Positions 17,301 through 23,828 of a stretch of DNA of 27,414 nt are shown one piece after another. Both the position numbers and the translations under genes were made by a program. The notes under the pieces were generated by a model. That model ran no database searches, was not told the DNA's origin, and saw only the letters and a list, made by a program, of their open reading frames with translations. Positions within the stretch are counted from its first letter, which is position 1. Each line of letters opens with the position of its first letter. Origin of the DNA: Acidobacteriota bacterium (GTDB lineage: Bacteria > Acidobacteriota > Vicinamibacteria > Vicinamibacterales > Vicinamibacteraceae). Location: contig JAEZDP010000055.1 of the NCBI GenBank assembly GCA_023418055.1, forward strand, positions 1 through 27,414. Reading direction: 5' to 3'.

Positions 17301-18528
17301 GTGGAGCGCGCCCACGCTGGCGGGAACCGCGCTCATCACCGATGGCCGTCTTCGCTACGGCGCGTTGCCACACTCGGTCGAGGGGATCAGCGGCCTCGTG
17401 CGTTTCGACACCACGGGCGCGTCGCTCGACGGCGTCTCAGGGCGGCTGGGCGGCGGACCGGTCACCTTCGGCGGGCGCGTCACCTTCGAGGGGCTCACCC
17501 CGACGGCGCTGAACCTCACGGCGACCGGCTACGAGATGCGCCTGCGCTACCCGGAAGGGTTCCGGTCGATCATCGACGCCGATCTCGCCCTTCGTGGGCC
17601 CGTGGCGGGCCCCACGTTGAGCGGAACGGTGGACGTGCGCGACGCGCTGCTCAGCCGTACCATCGACACGACAGGGGCCGGCATGTTCGGCGGGGGCGCC
17701 GCGCCGGTGCCCGTCACGCCGACCGTCGCCGACAGCGGGTTCCCGCTGCGCTTCGACGTCCGCATCACGGCGCCCTCCACCTTCCGCGTCGAGAACAACA
17801 CGACGCGGCTCGTCTCACGCGCCGACCTGACGCTGCGCGGCACCTACGACCGTCCGCAGCTCTTCGGCCGCGCCGACATCGAGCGCGGTGAAGTGTTCTT
17901 CGAGGGCAAACGCTACACCGTCACCCGCGGCGCCATCGACTTCTCGAACCCGACGCGCATCGAGCCCTTCTTCGACATCGAGGCCGAGACGCGGGCCCAG
18001 GTGCCGGGACAGATCTATCGCGTGGTCTTCCGCGTGTCGGGCACGCCCGACCGGTTCGTGTTCGACCTCAGTTCGGATCCGCCGCTCAGCCCCGTCGACA
18101 TCCTCGCGTTGCTCTTCGGTGACGTGCGCGACCCGCAGAACGCCGAACTCCGCGCCCTGCGCGCCCCGAACCAGACCGAGCAGGACCTCATCGCCGCCCG
18201 CGCGGCGCGGCTGCTTGCCAGTCCCATCTCGGCCAACGTCGGCCGCGTGGCCGAGCAGGCGCTCGGCGTCGACTCGGTGCAGATCACGCCGTCCCTCGGT
18301 GATTTCTCGAGCCAGCAATCGTCGCGCCTCAACCCCGGCGCGCGCCTGACCATCGGCAAGCGCATCAGCGAGCGGCTCTACCTCTCCTACACCCAGTTGC
18401 TCACCTCGTCGCAGCGCGACCAGCTGATCCTGGTCGAGTTCACCCAGAGCGATCGTCTGTCGTGGATCGTCTCGCAGAACGAAGACGACACGTACGCGAT
18501 CGACGTCCGCGTGCGGCACGTGTTCTGA
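14398..18528 (+). CDS. tamB: Translocation and assembly module protein TamB (DUF490 family)
   Basis: A 1376-residue inner-membrane-anchored protein that should span the periplasm as a long beta-sheet groove. TamB/AsmA-like proteins are linked to outer-membrane protein assembly and phospholipid transport. A Pro-rich cytoplasmic tail (about 1-35) precedes one membrane helix (about 38-62, WLTTKILLALVVAGLAAAVV). An AsmA-like start follows (HIGRLSVRLLSGSFVLDDIVIEGL). The middle is a long array of short beta strands with repeated DG/GxG turns. The last 300 residues match the conserved TamB domain: TLRGTYDRPQLFGRADIERG, FSNPTRIEPFFDIEAET, LSSDPPLSPVDILALLFGD, and an ending DVRVRHVF. GTG 14398 has GGAG five bases upstream, two bases after the biotin carrier stop. 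Its stop overlaps the Omp85 start by one base (TGATG). Confidence 0.95.
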   Translation: MPDEPTPQPPAEPTAPPAPDTAAPVPPPRPRRLGRAAWLTTKILLALVVAGLAAAVVSVLAVDLGPSLRARAEAEGSRLIRRPLHIGRLSVRLLSGSFVLDDIVIEGLTPEATPFLEARTIVVDLPWWSIVTGELLIEDVAMRDWTMVIETFPDGRHNFPHIPRPAPSSGPRRFVTTLRQFAGTGGRVHYMDHGLPWSIDTGPLEVTLARADRYRGTLAFRDGDIRIQQFEPMWAHMQGTFDVDGGLLTLDRLQIESDGATTTGSGVVNMGRWPEQLYQLDSQIDLARIREIFFAGRDFTLDGDAHFVGTFELGRAFRELKGRFESPSAGLNDFRFGNLRGAVLWDRDSLDVTDTSSAFLGGQLDLTYRMAPLGGQGPSRQRLDTRYTGVDLEALSDTVALEGMRVQGRATGRNLLEFPTGHFDQRTGEGQVQVDGPDGRPMQGRELTGLPAPRGTAGPLDRDAPLGAVPVSGEIAYTYDGTWLRIARGYAATPETYVEFSGETAYGSRSNLPFHVTSRDWQESDRLLAGIMTAVGGRTRPIEVGGTGVFDGRMTGAFGSPRIDGQFAGDDLAAWSVRWGRAQGTLTIEDSYVDIRDAEITRGDGRMAVTGRFSLGFPRRDGGEEIDARIQTVRWPVVDLRQAFDIADYPVDGALSGEFHVYGQYQRPYGFGKMTIADGTAYSEPFETATAALRFEGDGVRLDAIEMTKGDGRVSGAAYVGWDGTYSFGVDGQGLPVQDIRAMTFEGVPLTGMLRFAASGSGRFDAPQYEVRMSIDDLYLAEEGIGQVTGRLAIRDGDLLLEQLEAASSRLAMSGVGRIQLDDDSDADLTFTLANTSLDPYLRVFAPGVSPFASMVGSGTLRLIGPLARQEALRGEARLDVLDVRLLDYGIRNDGPLRLTLDGQRLAIDRLRLVGEGTSIDVAGDARLDTEQVSFRLLGDANLGLLQGFLRDVRASGAAELQAEMSGAWSAPTLAGTALITDGRLRYGALPHSVEGISGLVRFDTTGASLDGVSGRLGGGPVTFGGRVTFEGLTPTALNLTATGYEMRLRYPEGFRSIIDADLALRGPVAGPTLSGTVDVRDALLSRTIDTTGAGMFGGGAAPVPVTPTVADSGFPLRFDVRITAPSTFRVENNTTRLVSRADLTLRGTYDRPQLFGRADIERGEVFFEGKRYTVTRGAIDFSNPTRIEPFFDIEAETRAQVPGQIYRVVFRVSGTPDRFVFDLSSDPPLSPVDILALLFGDVRDPQNAELRALRAPNQTEQDLIAARAARLLASPISANVGRVAEQALGVDSVQITPSLGDFSSQQSSRLNPGARLTIGKRISERLYLSYTQLLTSSQRDQLILVEFTQSDRLSWIVSQNEDDTYAIDVRVRHVF

Positions 18529-21527
18529 TGGGCATTCGGCGACACCTGCTGGCGGCGGCGATGCTGACGGTGGCGGCGACCCTGCCGTCGCCTGCCACGG
18601 CCCAGGATCCGCTGGCGCCGTCCACGGCGCCGTCATCCGCAGGTTCCGTCGTGGCGCGCATCGAGTTCCTGCTCGATGGACGTCCCGTCAGCGATCCCTC
18701 GCTCGACGCCCTGATCGACGTCCGGCCCGGCAGCCCACTCGATGCCGCGGACGTCCGCGAGTCCATCCAGCACCTCGTGCACCTCAGGCGCTTCGCGACG
18801 ATCGACGTCGTCGCCACGCCGGCCGACAATGGGCTCGTCGTGCAGTTCCGGCTCACGCCGCTGCAGCGCATCGTTGCGTACCGGATGGACGGCGACTTCG
18901 GGGTGCCTGGCCGCGACCTCGAGCGCGCCATCCGCGACCGGGTCGGGTCCACCCCCACGGCAGACCAGGTGGAACAGGCCCTGTCGGCCGTCCACGACGT
19001 GCTCGGCGAGCGGGGATACCTGCAGCCCGACCTCGCATCACGTCTCGTCCCGCTCGACACCGAAGGCAACGTGCGGCTCGTCGTCGAGGGCAGCGCCGGG
19101 CCCAGGTGGGTCCTTGGGCGCATCCAGGTGACGGGCATGGATGGGACGGGCGCCGATGACTCGTCGGCCGTGCTCGGCCTCGTCCCGGGCGACCCGTACG
19201 ACCGCACCGTGCTGCAGGAGCGCGAGCAGCGCTTCGTCGCTCGGCAGCGGGCAGACGGCTACTACGAGGCGATCGTGCGCTCCACGCCCGCGCCGGGCAG
19301 CGCCCCGCGCACCATCGACCTCACGGTGGAAGTCGTGCGCGGTCCTCGGGTGGCCCTGAGCTTCGAGGGCGACCGGCTGCCGCGTGATGTGCTGCGCGAC
19401 CTGGTGCCCGTGGAGGCCGAAGGCAGCGTGGACGAGGACCTGCTCGAAGACTCGCGTGCGCGCATCGTCACGTGGCTGCGCGAGCGCGGGTACTGGCGGG
19501 CCGAGGTGAGTTACGCCCGTCAGGTCACCGAGACGGGGCTCTCGGTCGTGTTCACCGTGCGCCAGGGCCGGCTCTACGAGGTGGGCGACATCGTCATCGG
19601 CGGGCAGCAGACGATGGACGCGGCGGAGATCCGAGGGTTGCTGCGTTTGCGCTCCGGGCAGCCGTTCGCCCCCTCGCTCCTCGAGCAGAGCGAGGCGGCC
19701 ATCGCGCGCGCCTATCACGACCGCGGCTTCCCGGCCGCGCGCACCGAACGCGCACTCATCGACGTCAGTACCCCGTCGCTCGATCCGCGCAGCCGTGGAA
19801 CCGTCGAGATACGCTTACGCATTGTCGAGGGGCCGGAGGCGAGGGTGGCCTCGGTGGCCCTCGACGGCGCCGAGGCCCTGCCGGAGGCGTCGTTGCGGGC
19901 GGGCCTGACCGTCCAGCCCGGGGCGTTGTTCTCGTCCACTGCGGTGGTCGCCGACCGTGAGGCGATCCTGCGCCGGTACCTCGACGCGGGTCATCGCCAG
20001 GCACAGGTCGAGGCCGACCTCACCGCCGCCGACGATGGCACGAGCATCGCCGTCACCTATCGTATCGTCGAGGGCCCGCAGGTGCTGGTGGACCGCGTCG
20101 TCATCGTCGGCAACGTGCGCGTGTCCGAGGAGACGATCCGGCGCGAGCTGCTGGTGCGCCCGGGGCGTCCGCTCGGCCTGAGCGACGTGTTCGACACGCA
20201 GCGGCGCCTGACGGCGCTGGGCCTGTTCCGCAGCGTGCGGATCGCGGAGGTCGCACAGCCGGGCACCCAGCAACACGACGTCATCATCACCGTCGAAGAA
20301 GCGCCGGTGACGACGGTGGGGTACGGCGTGGGCCTCGAAGGTGGGCAGCGGCTGCGGACGGCGCGCGCCACTCCCGACGTGCCCCCCGGACAGCCGCTCG
20401 ATCGCGGCGCCGTCGATACCCGTTTCGAAGTGGCGCCCCGTGGCTTCTTCGAGATCGGCCGCCGCAACTTCCTCGGCAAGAACCGATCGGTGAACCTGTT
20501 CCTGCGCGGATCGCTGCGGCCACGCGACGTGCCGGGCGACCCGGAGCGCGACGGCTCGGGCCTGAGCGTGAGCGAGTACCGGGTGCTCAGCACCTGGCGC
20601 GAGCCACGGGCCTTCTTCGAGTCCACCAACCTCGACGTCTCGGCGTTTGTCGAGCAGGCCATCAGGTCGAGCTTCAATTTCAGGCGCCAGGCGGCGCGCG
20701 CCGAGATGTCGCGCGGCATCGGTGAGGCCATCACGGTCATCGGTCGCTACGGCTTTGGCCGCACGGAGCTGTTCAATGCCCGCATCGCGCCGGAAGACCA
20801 GCTGAGTGTGGACCGTCTGTTTCCCCAGGTGCGCCTCTCGTCGGTGTCCTCCTCGGTGCTGGTCGACACGCGTGACGACCCGCTCGACCCGCAGCGGGGG
20901 CACTTTGCCAGCATCGACGGCGAGGTGGCCGGGCGTCGCATCGGCTCCGAAGTCGGTTTCACCAAGACCTACATGCAGGGCTTCCTCTACCGGCGCCTGC
21001 CAGGGTCGCGCATGGTCGTCGCCGGCGGCGCCCGCCTCGGCGTGGCGCGCGGGTTGCCCCGCGCCCTCCCCAGGCTCGGCGACGATGCCCAGCCGCTGGT
21101 GGGGCCCGATGGCGAGCCGCTGGTGGACGTGGTGCGTGATCTGCCGGCCAGCGAGCGCTTCTTCGCGGGCGGCGACTCCACCGTGCGCGGCTTTGCGCTC
21201 GACCGCCTCGGGGCGCCTGCCACCCTCGACCGCAACGGCCTGCCGACCGGCGGCAATGCGGTGGTGGTCTTCAATGGCGAGGTGCGCTTCCCGGTCTGGA
21301 AGAGCATCGGCGCTGCCGCGTTCCTCGATGCCGGCAACGTCTTCCTGCGCGTGGCCGACCTCGACCTGCGCGAACTGCGCGGCGCCACCGGCCTCGGCCT
21401 GCGGTATCGCTCGCCCATCGGTCCCATTCGCGTGGACCTCGGTTTCAAGCTGTCGCGGCGCACGTTCATCAACGGCACGCGCGAGGGGCGCACGGCGCTG
21501 CACATCACGGTAGGACAGGCGTTCTGA
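18528..21527 (+). CDS. BamA/TamA-like Omp85 outer-membrane protein with about seven POTRA repeats
   Basis: A 999-residue outer-membrane protein. A signal peptide occupies about 1-26 (AAAMLTVAATLPSPATAQ). Then I count seven POTRA-like units by their opening strand and closing V-x-V/I-x-E/R-G/A-P strand: about 41-110, 114-195, 195-272, 273-347, 348-435, 437-516 and 518-592. The 16-strand beta-barrel should cover about 593-999; it contains GRRNFLGKNRSVNL, SVLVDTRDDPLDPQRG, the Omp85 hallmark FFAGGDSTVRGF at 878-889, and a terminal Phe. Such proteins insert barrel proteins into the outer membrane. Typical BamA has five POTRA domains and proteobacterial TamA three. The start overlaps the tamB stop by one base, so the two are translationally coupled. 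Whether it serves as the general BamA or as a TamA partner of TamB cannot be settled here. Confidence 0.94.
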   Translation: MGIRRHLLAAAMLTVAATLPSPATAQDPLAPSTAPSSAGSVVARIEFLLDGRPVSDPSLDALIDVRPGSPLDAADVRESIQHLVHLRRFATIDVVATPADNGLVVQFRLTPLQRIVAYRMDGDFGVPGRDLERAIRDRVGSTPTADQVEQALSAVHDVLGERGYLQPDLASRLVPLDTEGNVRLVVEGSAGPRWVLGRIQVTGMDGTGADDSSAVLGLVPGDPYDRTVLQEREQRFVARQRADGYYEAIVRSTPAPGSAPRTIDLTVEVVRGPRVALSFEGDRLPRDVLRDLVPVEAEGSVDEDLLEDSRARIVTWLRERGYWRAEVSYARQVTETGLSVVFTVRQGRLYEVGDIVIGGQQTMDAAEIRGLLRLRSGQPFAPSLLEQSEAAIARAYHDRGFPAARTERALIDVSTPSLDPRSRGTVEIRLRIVEGPEARVASVALDGAEALPEASLRAGLTVQPGALFSSTAVVADREAILRRYLDAGHRQAQVEADLTAADDGTSIAVTYRIVEGPQVLVDRVVIVGNVRVSEETIRRELLVRPGRPLGLSDVFDTQRRLTALGLFRSVRIAEVAQPGTQQHDVIITVEEAPVTTVGYGVGLEGGQRLRTARATPDVPPGQPLDRGAVDTRFEVAPRGFFEIGRRNFLGKNRSVNLFLRGSLRPRDVPGDPERDGSGLSVSEYRVLSTWREPRAFFESTNLDVSAFVEQAIRSSFNFRRQAARAEMSRGIGEAITVIGRYGFGRTELFNARIAPEDQLSVDRLFPQVRLSSVSSSVLVDTRDDPLDPQRGHFASIDGEVAGRRIGSEVGFTKTYMQGFLYRRLPGSRMVVAGGARLGVARGLPRALPRLGDDAQPLVGPDGEPLVDVVRDLPASERFFAGGDSTVRGFALDRLGAPATLDRNGLPTGGNAVVVFNGEVRFPVWKSIGAAAFLDAGNVFLRVADLDLRELRGATGLGLRYRSPIGPIRVDLGFKLSRRTFINGTREGRTALHITVGQAF

Positions 21528-21600
21528 GGAACGAAGGAACGAAGGAACGAAGGAACGAAGGAGGGGAAGGAGGGAAGGAACGAAGGAACGAAGGAACGAA
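21528..21600 (+). repeat. Two blocks of tandem 8-bp repeats (GGAACGAA)
   Basis: Four exact copies of GGAACGAA run from 21528 to 21559, starting directly after the Omp85 stop codon. A purine-only spacer (21560-21576) rich in GG steps follows, then three more exact copies at 21577-21600. The array fills the spacer between two convergent genes, and no hairpin terminator is present there. Confidence 0.95.
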
Positions 21601-21616
21601 GGAGGAACCGGGAGTG

Positions 21617-22303
21617 TCAGCGGAGTACGTTGTACTTCACGATGCACCACATCGCGCGGACGCCGTCCTTCCAGCCAATCTTCTTGCCCTCTTCGTACGT
21701 GCGTCCGGAGTACGAGATGCCGACCTCGTAGATCCGCAGGCGCAGCTTCGAGATCTTGGCGGTGATTTCTGGCTCGAAGCCGAAGCGGTTCTCTTCGACC
21801 GTGATCTGCTGCAGGACTTCGCGGCGGAAGACCTTGTAGCAGGTCTCCATGTCGGTGAGGTTGAGGTTGGTGAAGGCGTTCGAGCAGAGCGTGAGGAACT
21901 TGTTGCCCAGGGAGTGCCAGAAGTAGAGCACGCGGTGCGAGTCGCCGCCGGCAAAGCGTGAGCCGAACACCACGTCGGCGCGGCCGTCCACGATGGGACG
22001 AATCAGCTTAGGATATTCCTCGGGGTCGTACTCGAGATCGGCATCCTGCACGATCACCAGGTCGCCCGTCGCCGCGGCAAACCCCGTCCGCAGGGCCGCG
22101 CCCTTGCCCTGGTTCTGCTCGTGGAAGCGCACCGTGACGTTTGCCGGGAAAGTGGTCTGCTGCAGCAGCTCGCGCGTCCCGTCCGTGGAGCAGTCGTCCA
22201 CCAGCACGATTTCCTTGTCGACGGCCACGCGCTGGACCCGCTCGATGAGCGTGAGCAGCGTGTGGACCTCGTTGTAGACCGGAATGACGACCGTGAGCTT
22301 CAT
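21617..22303 (-). CDS. Family 2 glycosyltransferase, DPM1/DolP-mannosyltransferase-like
   Basis: A 228-residue GT-A fold glycosyltransferase. It starts MKLTVVIPVYNE, continues IVLVDDCSTDGT, and has the metal-binding DAD at residues 87-89 in VIVQDADLEYDP. NQGKGAALRTGF, VVFGSRFAGG and a C-terminal EPEITAKISKLRLRIYEVGISYSGRTYEEGKKIGWKDG (seen in order) match polyprenyl-phosphate sugar transferases. No C-terminal membrane helices are present, so it resembles the soluble DPM1-type enzymes rather than the GtrB/ArnC types. It would charge a lipid carrier with a sugar for glycan or glycoprotein synthesis; donor and acceptor are unknown. ATG 22303 is the family start. A TATACT box lies at 22334-22339 upstream, with no clear Shine-Dalgarno. 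It is convergent with the Omp85 gene and divergent from the SurA-like gene. Confidence 0.93.
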   Translation of the reverse strand: MKLTVVIPVYNEVHTLLTLIERVQRVAVDKEIVLVDDCSTDGTRELLQQTTFPANVTVRFHEQNQGKGAALRTGFAAATGDLVIVQDADLEYDPEEYPKLIRPIVDGRADVVFGSRFAGGDSHRVLYFWHSLGNKFLTLCSNAFTNLNLTDMETCYKVFRREVLQQITVEENRFGFEPEITAKISKLRLRIYEVGISYSGRTYEEGKKIGWKDGVRAMWCIVKYNVLR

Positions 22304-22333
22304 GAGACGGGAGACACCATCGACTGGCGACAC

Positions 22334-22341
22334 AGTATATC
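22334..22341. promoter_or_regulatory. Overlapping divergent -10 boxes
   Basis: AGTATATC contains TATACT on the minus strand (22334-22339, one mismatch to TATAAT) facing the glycosyltransferase start about 30 bases away. It also contains TATATC on the plus strand (22336-22341) 11 bases ahead of GTG 22353 of the SurA-like gene. The two boxes share four bases, so the promoters would compete. No -35 elements stand out. Confidence 0.4.
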
Positions 22342-22352
22342 CGCGGGCCCTC

Positions 22353-22949
22353 GTGTGGCTTGCCGTCGTCACCCGCCTGAGCGTGGCGCTGGCGGTGGGC
22401 GTCGGCATCGCGGCGGCCCAGGCGATGCCCATCGACCGGCTGGTGGCCGTGGTCGAACAGCGCGCCCTGACCGCGGGCGATCTGCGGCTGGCCACGCGGC
22501 TGTCGTCCATCCCGGGCGGGGCGCCCGATGAAGCGGCGCTGGTCGAGCAGCTCGTCACGCGCGAACTCGTGCGCGCCGAGGCCGACCGCTTCGCGGTGAC
22601 ACCGCCCTCCGAGGCCAGCGTGGACGCGCGCATGGCGGGGCTGGCGTCCGGGCAGCCGATGGCCGACTGGCTGGCTGATCTCGAGGCGCTCGGCGCCTCC
22701 GCCGACCGTGTGCGGCGCCACGTGGCCGACGACCTCCGAATCGCGGCCTACATCGACCAGCGCTTCGCCGCGGCAGCGCAGCCGACCGAGGCCGAGGTGA
22801 CCGCGCGCCTGGGTGACACGTCCGACACGCCAGATGCCCGGGCCGCCGCGCGCCGCGCGCTCATCGTCGAGCGGACCGACGCGCTGGTGGCCGACTGGGT
22901 CGCCGGACTGCGCCGCCGCGCCAGCGTGCGCATCGTCGCACGTCCCTGA
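22353..22949 (+). CDS. SurA N-terminal-like periplasmic protein without a PPIase domain
   Basis: A protein of about 198 residues, probably exported. From GTG 22353 it begins with a signal-peptide-like stretch (LAVVTRLSVALAVGVGIAAAQA), then PIDRLVAVVEQRALTAGDLRLATRL, which resembles the start of SurA/PpiC-type chaperones (IDRIVAVVNDEVIT...). The rest is helical (DEAALVEQLVTRELVRAEADRFAV, DRVRRHVADDLRIAAYIDQRF) and ends in a basic tail. No parvulin PPIase domain is present, so it would be a chaperone-only version, perhaps binding unfolded outer-membrane proteins. ATG 22302 is an alternative start, but a -10-like box lies between the two, which favours GTG 22353. It is divergent from the glycosyltransferase and convergent with the CPBP protease. 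Confidence 0.75.
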   Translation: MWLAVVTRLSVALAVGVGIAAAQAMPIDRLVAVVEQRALTAGDLRLATRLSSIPGGAPDEAALVEQLVTRELVRAEADRFAVTPPSEASVDARMAGLASGQPMADWLADLEALGASADRVRRHVADDLRIAAYIDQRFAAAAQPTEAEVTARLGDTSDTPDARAAARRALIVERTDALVADWVAGLRRRASVRIVARP

Positions 22950-22961
22950 ACGCCGCGGCGT
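22950..22961. terminator. Palindrome in the convergent SurA-like/CPBP spacer
   Basis: ACGCCGCGGCGT is a perfect 12-bp palindrome directly after the stop of the SurA-like gene, flanked by GA/TG. It occupies a third of the 32-base spacer between two convergent stops. It has no loop and no T-tract, so a terminator role is only tentative. Confidence 0.25.
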
Positions 22962-22981
22962 GTTCTCGCGGGTGGCGGGCC

Positions 22982-23758
22982 TCACGTGCCAATCAGGCCG
23001 GCCTGCGACGCGTACTGCACAATCGCCAGCTGGATCAGGTTGAACAACGCATGCGAGACGACCGGGGCCACGATGCTCTGGCGCACGAGGTAGACGACCC
23101 CCCACAGCAGGCCCAGCAGTCCGGTGAGGATGCCCGCGTCGTAGCCCTGCATCTGGTGCCCCAGCCCGAAGGCGACGCTGAAGAGAATCAGCCCCACCCA
23201 GGCCCCCCCGAGATCCTGGCGGAAGCGATGCAGGATGAACGCCCGCTGCACCTCCTCGCGCAGCCCGCCGGCCACCACCACGACGACGGCGAAGATGGCG
23301 AGACGTGTGGGAGAGTCGAGCATCGCCTGTAGCGGGTTCTCCTCGACGTTGCGCAACTGCGGCGCGATGTGCTGGATGACGAGCCCGCCGACGAGCACGA
23401 CGCCGAAGACCACCGGCAGCAGGGCCAGGCCGCGCGTGACCTCGGGCGCGAGGGCCATGCGCCCCACGAGCACCTCTCGCACCGACTCGCCCCTTGCCTT
23501 GAGGAAGAGCCCCACCAGGCCGAGCACCACGGCCGTGTCGAGCAGCGACAGCGCCACCACGAAGCGGAACGACAAGCCGTCGCCCGATGTCGCCGCGAGG
23601 CCGGCCATCAGCAGCAGGGCCGACAGCAGCAGCTGCGACGGGAACCCCGAGCAGAGCACGACCTCGAACAGCGACAGCCACGCCGTCGAGGATCCGCTGG
23701 ACAGCGGCGGTCGGGTCGTCACATCCGCGGTATCGACGATGGGGAGGGGTTCGGCCAC
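22982..23758 (-). CDS. CPBP family intramembrane metalloprotease (Abi/Rce1-like)
   Basis: A 258-residue multi-pass membrane protein. Several hydrophobic helices are visible (about 38-60, 65-88, 108-130, 150-166, 183-200, 205-225, 228-248). The CPBP catalytic motifs are all present: EE-x2-R at 168-172 (REEVQR), F-x6-H with His201 (FSVAFGLGH), and His236/Asn240 (SHALFN). Family members include CAAX-type proteases and bacterial proteins tied to peptide maturation or self-immunity; the substrate is not known here. The start is GTG 23758 with no ribosome binding site, and a TAACAT box seven bases upstream, so the message may be leaderless. It is divergent from the NtrC-type regulator. Confidence 0.92.
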   Translation of the reverse strand: MAEPLPIVDTADVTTRPPLSSGSSTAWLSLFEVVLCSGFPSQLLLSALLLMAGLAATSGDGLSFRFVVALSLLDTAVVLGLVGLFLKARGESVREVLVGRMALAPEVTRGLALLPVVFGVVLVGGLVIQHIAPQLRNVEENPLQAMLDSPTRLAIFAVVVVVAGGLREEVQRAFILHRFRQDLGGAWVGLILFSVAFGLGHQMQGYDAGILTGLLGLLWGVVYLVRQSIVAPVVSHALFNLIQLAIVQYASQAGLIGT

Positions 23759-23765
23759 TGCGTAA

Positions 23766-23771
23766 ATGTTA
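23766..23771 (-). promoter_or_regulatory. Candidate -10 box (TAACAT) for the CPBP gene
   Basis: On the minus strand TAACAT fits TANNNT and ends seven bases before the GTG start at 23758. A transcript initiated at the usual distance would begin at the start codon. No Shine-Dalgarno and no clear -35 are present. Confidence 0.4.
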
Positions 23772-23828
23772 CACTCCGCTCAGGTCGGCACGTGCACGGG
23801 CGCACGTGGTCGGGCGGGGAGGAGTGTC

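Noticed and set aside
19815..21650. A 611-codon minus-strand frame starting in the octamer repeats
   Set aside because: Its N-terminal repeated Arg-Ser-Phe-Val-Pro-Ser units are just the tandem repeat read in translation, and the rest is antisense to the Omp85 gene.
23759..23828. A sigma-54 promoter (GG/GC pair at -24/-12) for the regulator or protease
   Set aside because: No TGGCAC-N5-TTGC-like sequence was found in the spacer on either strand.
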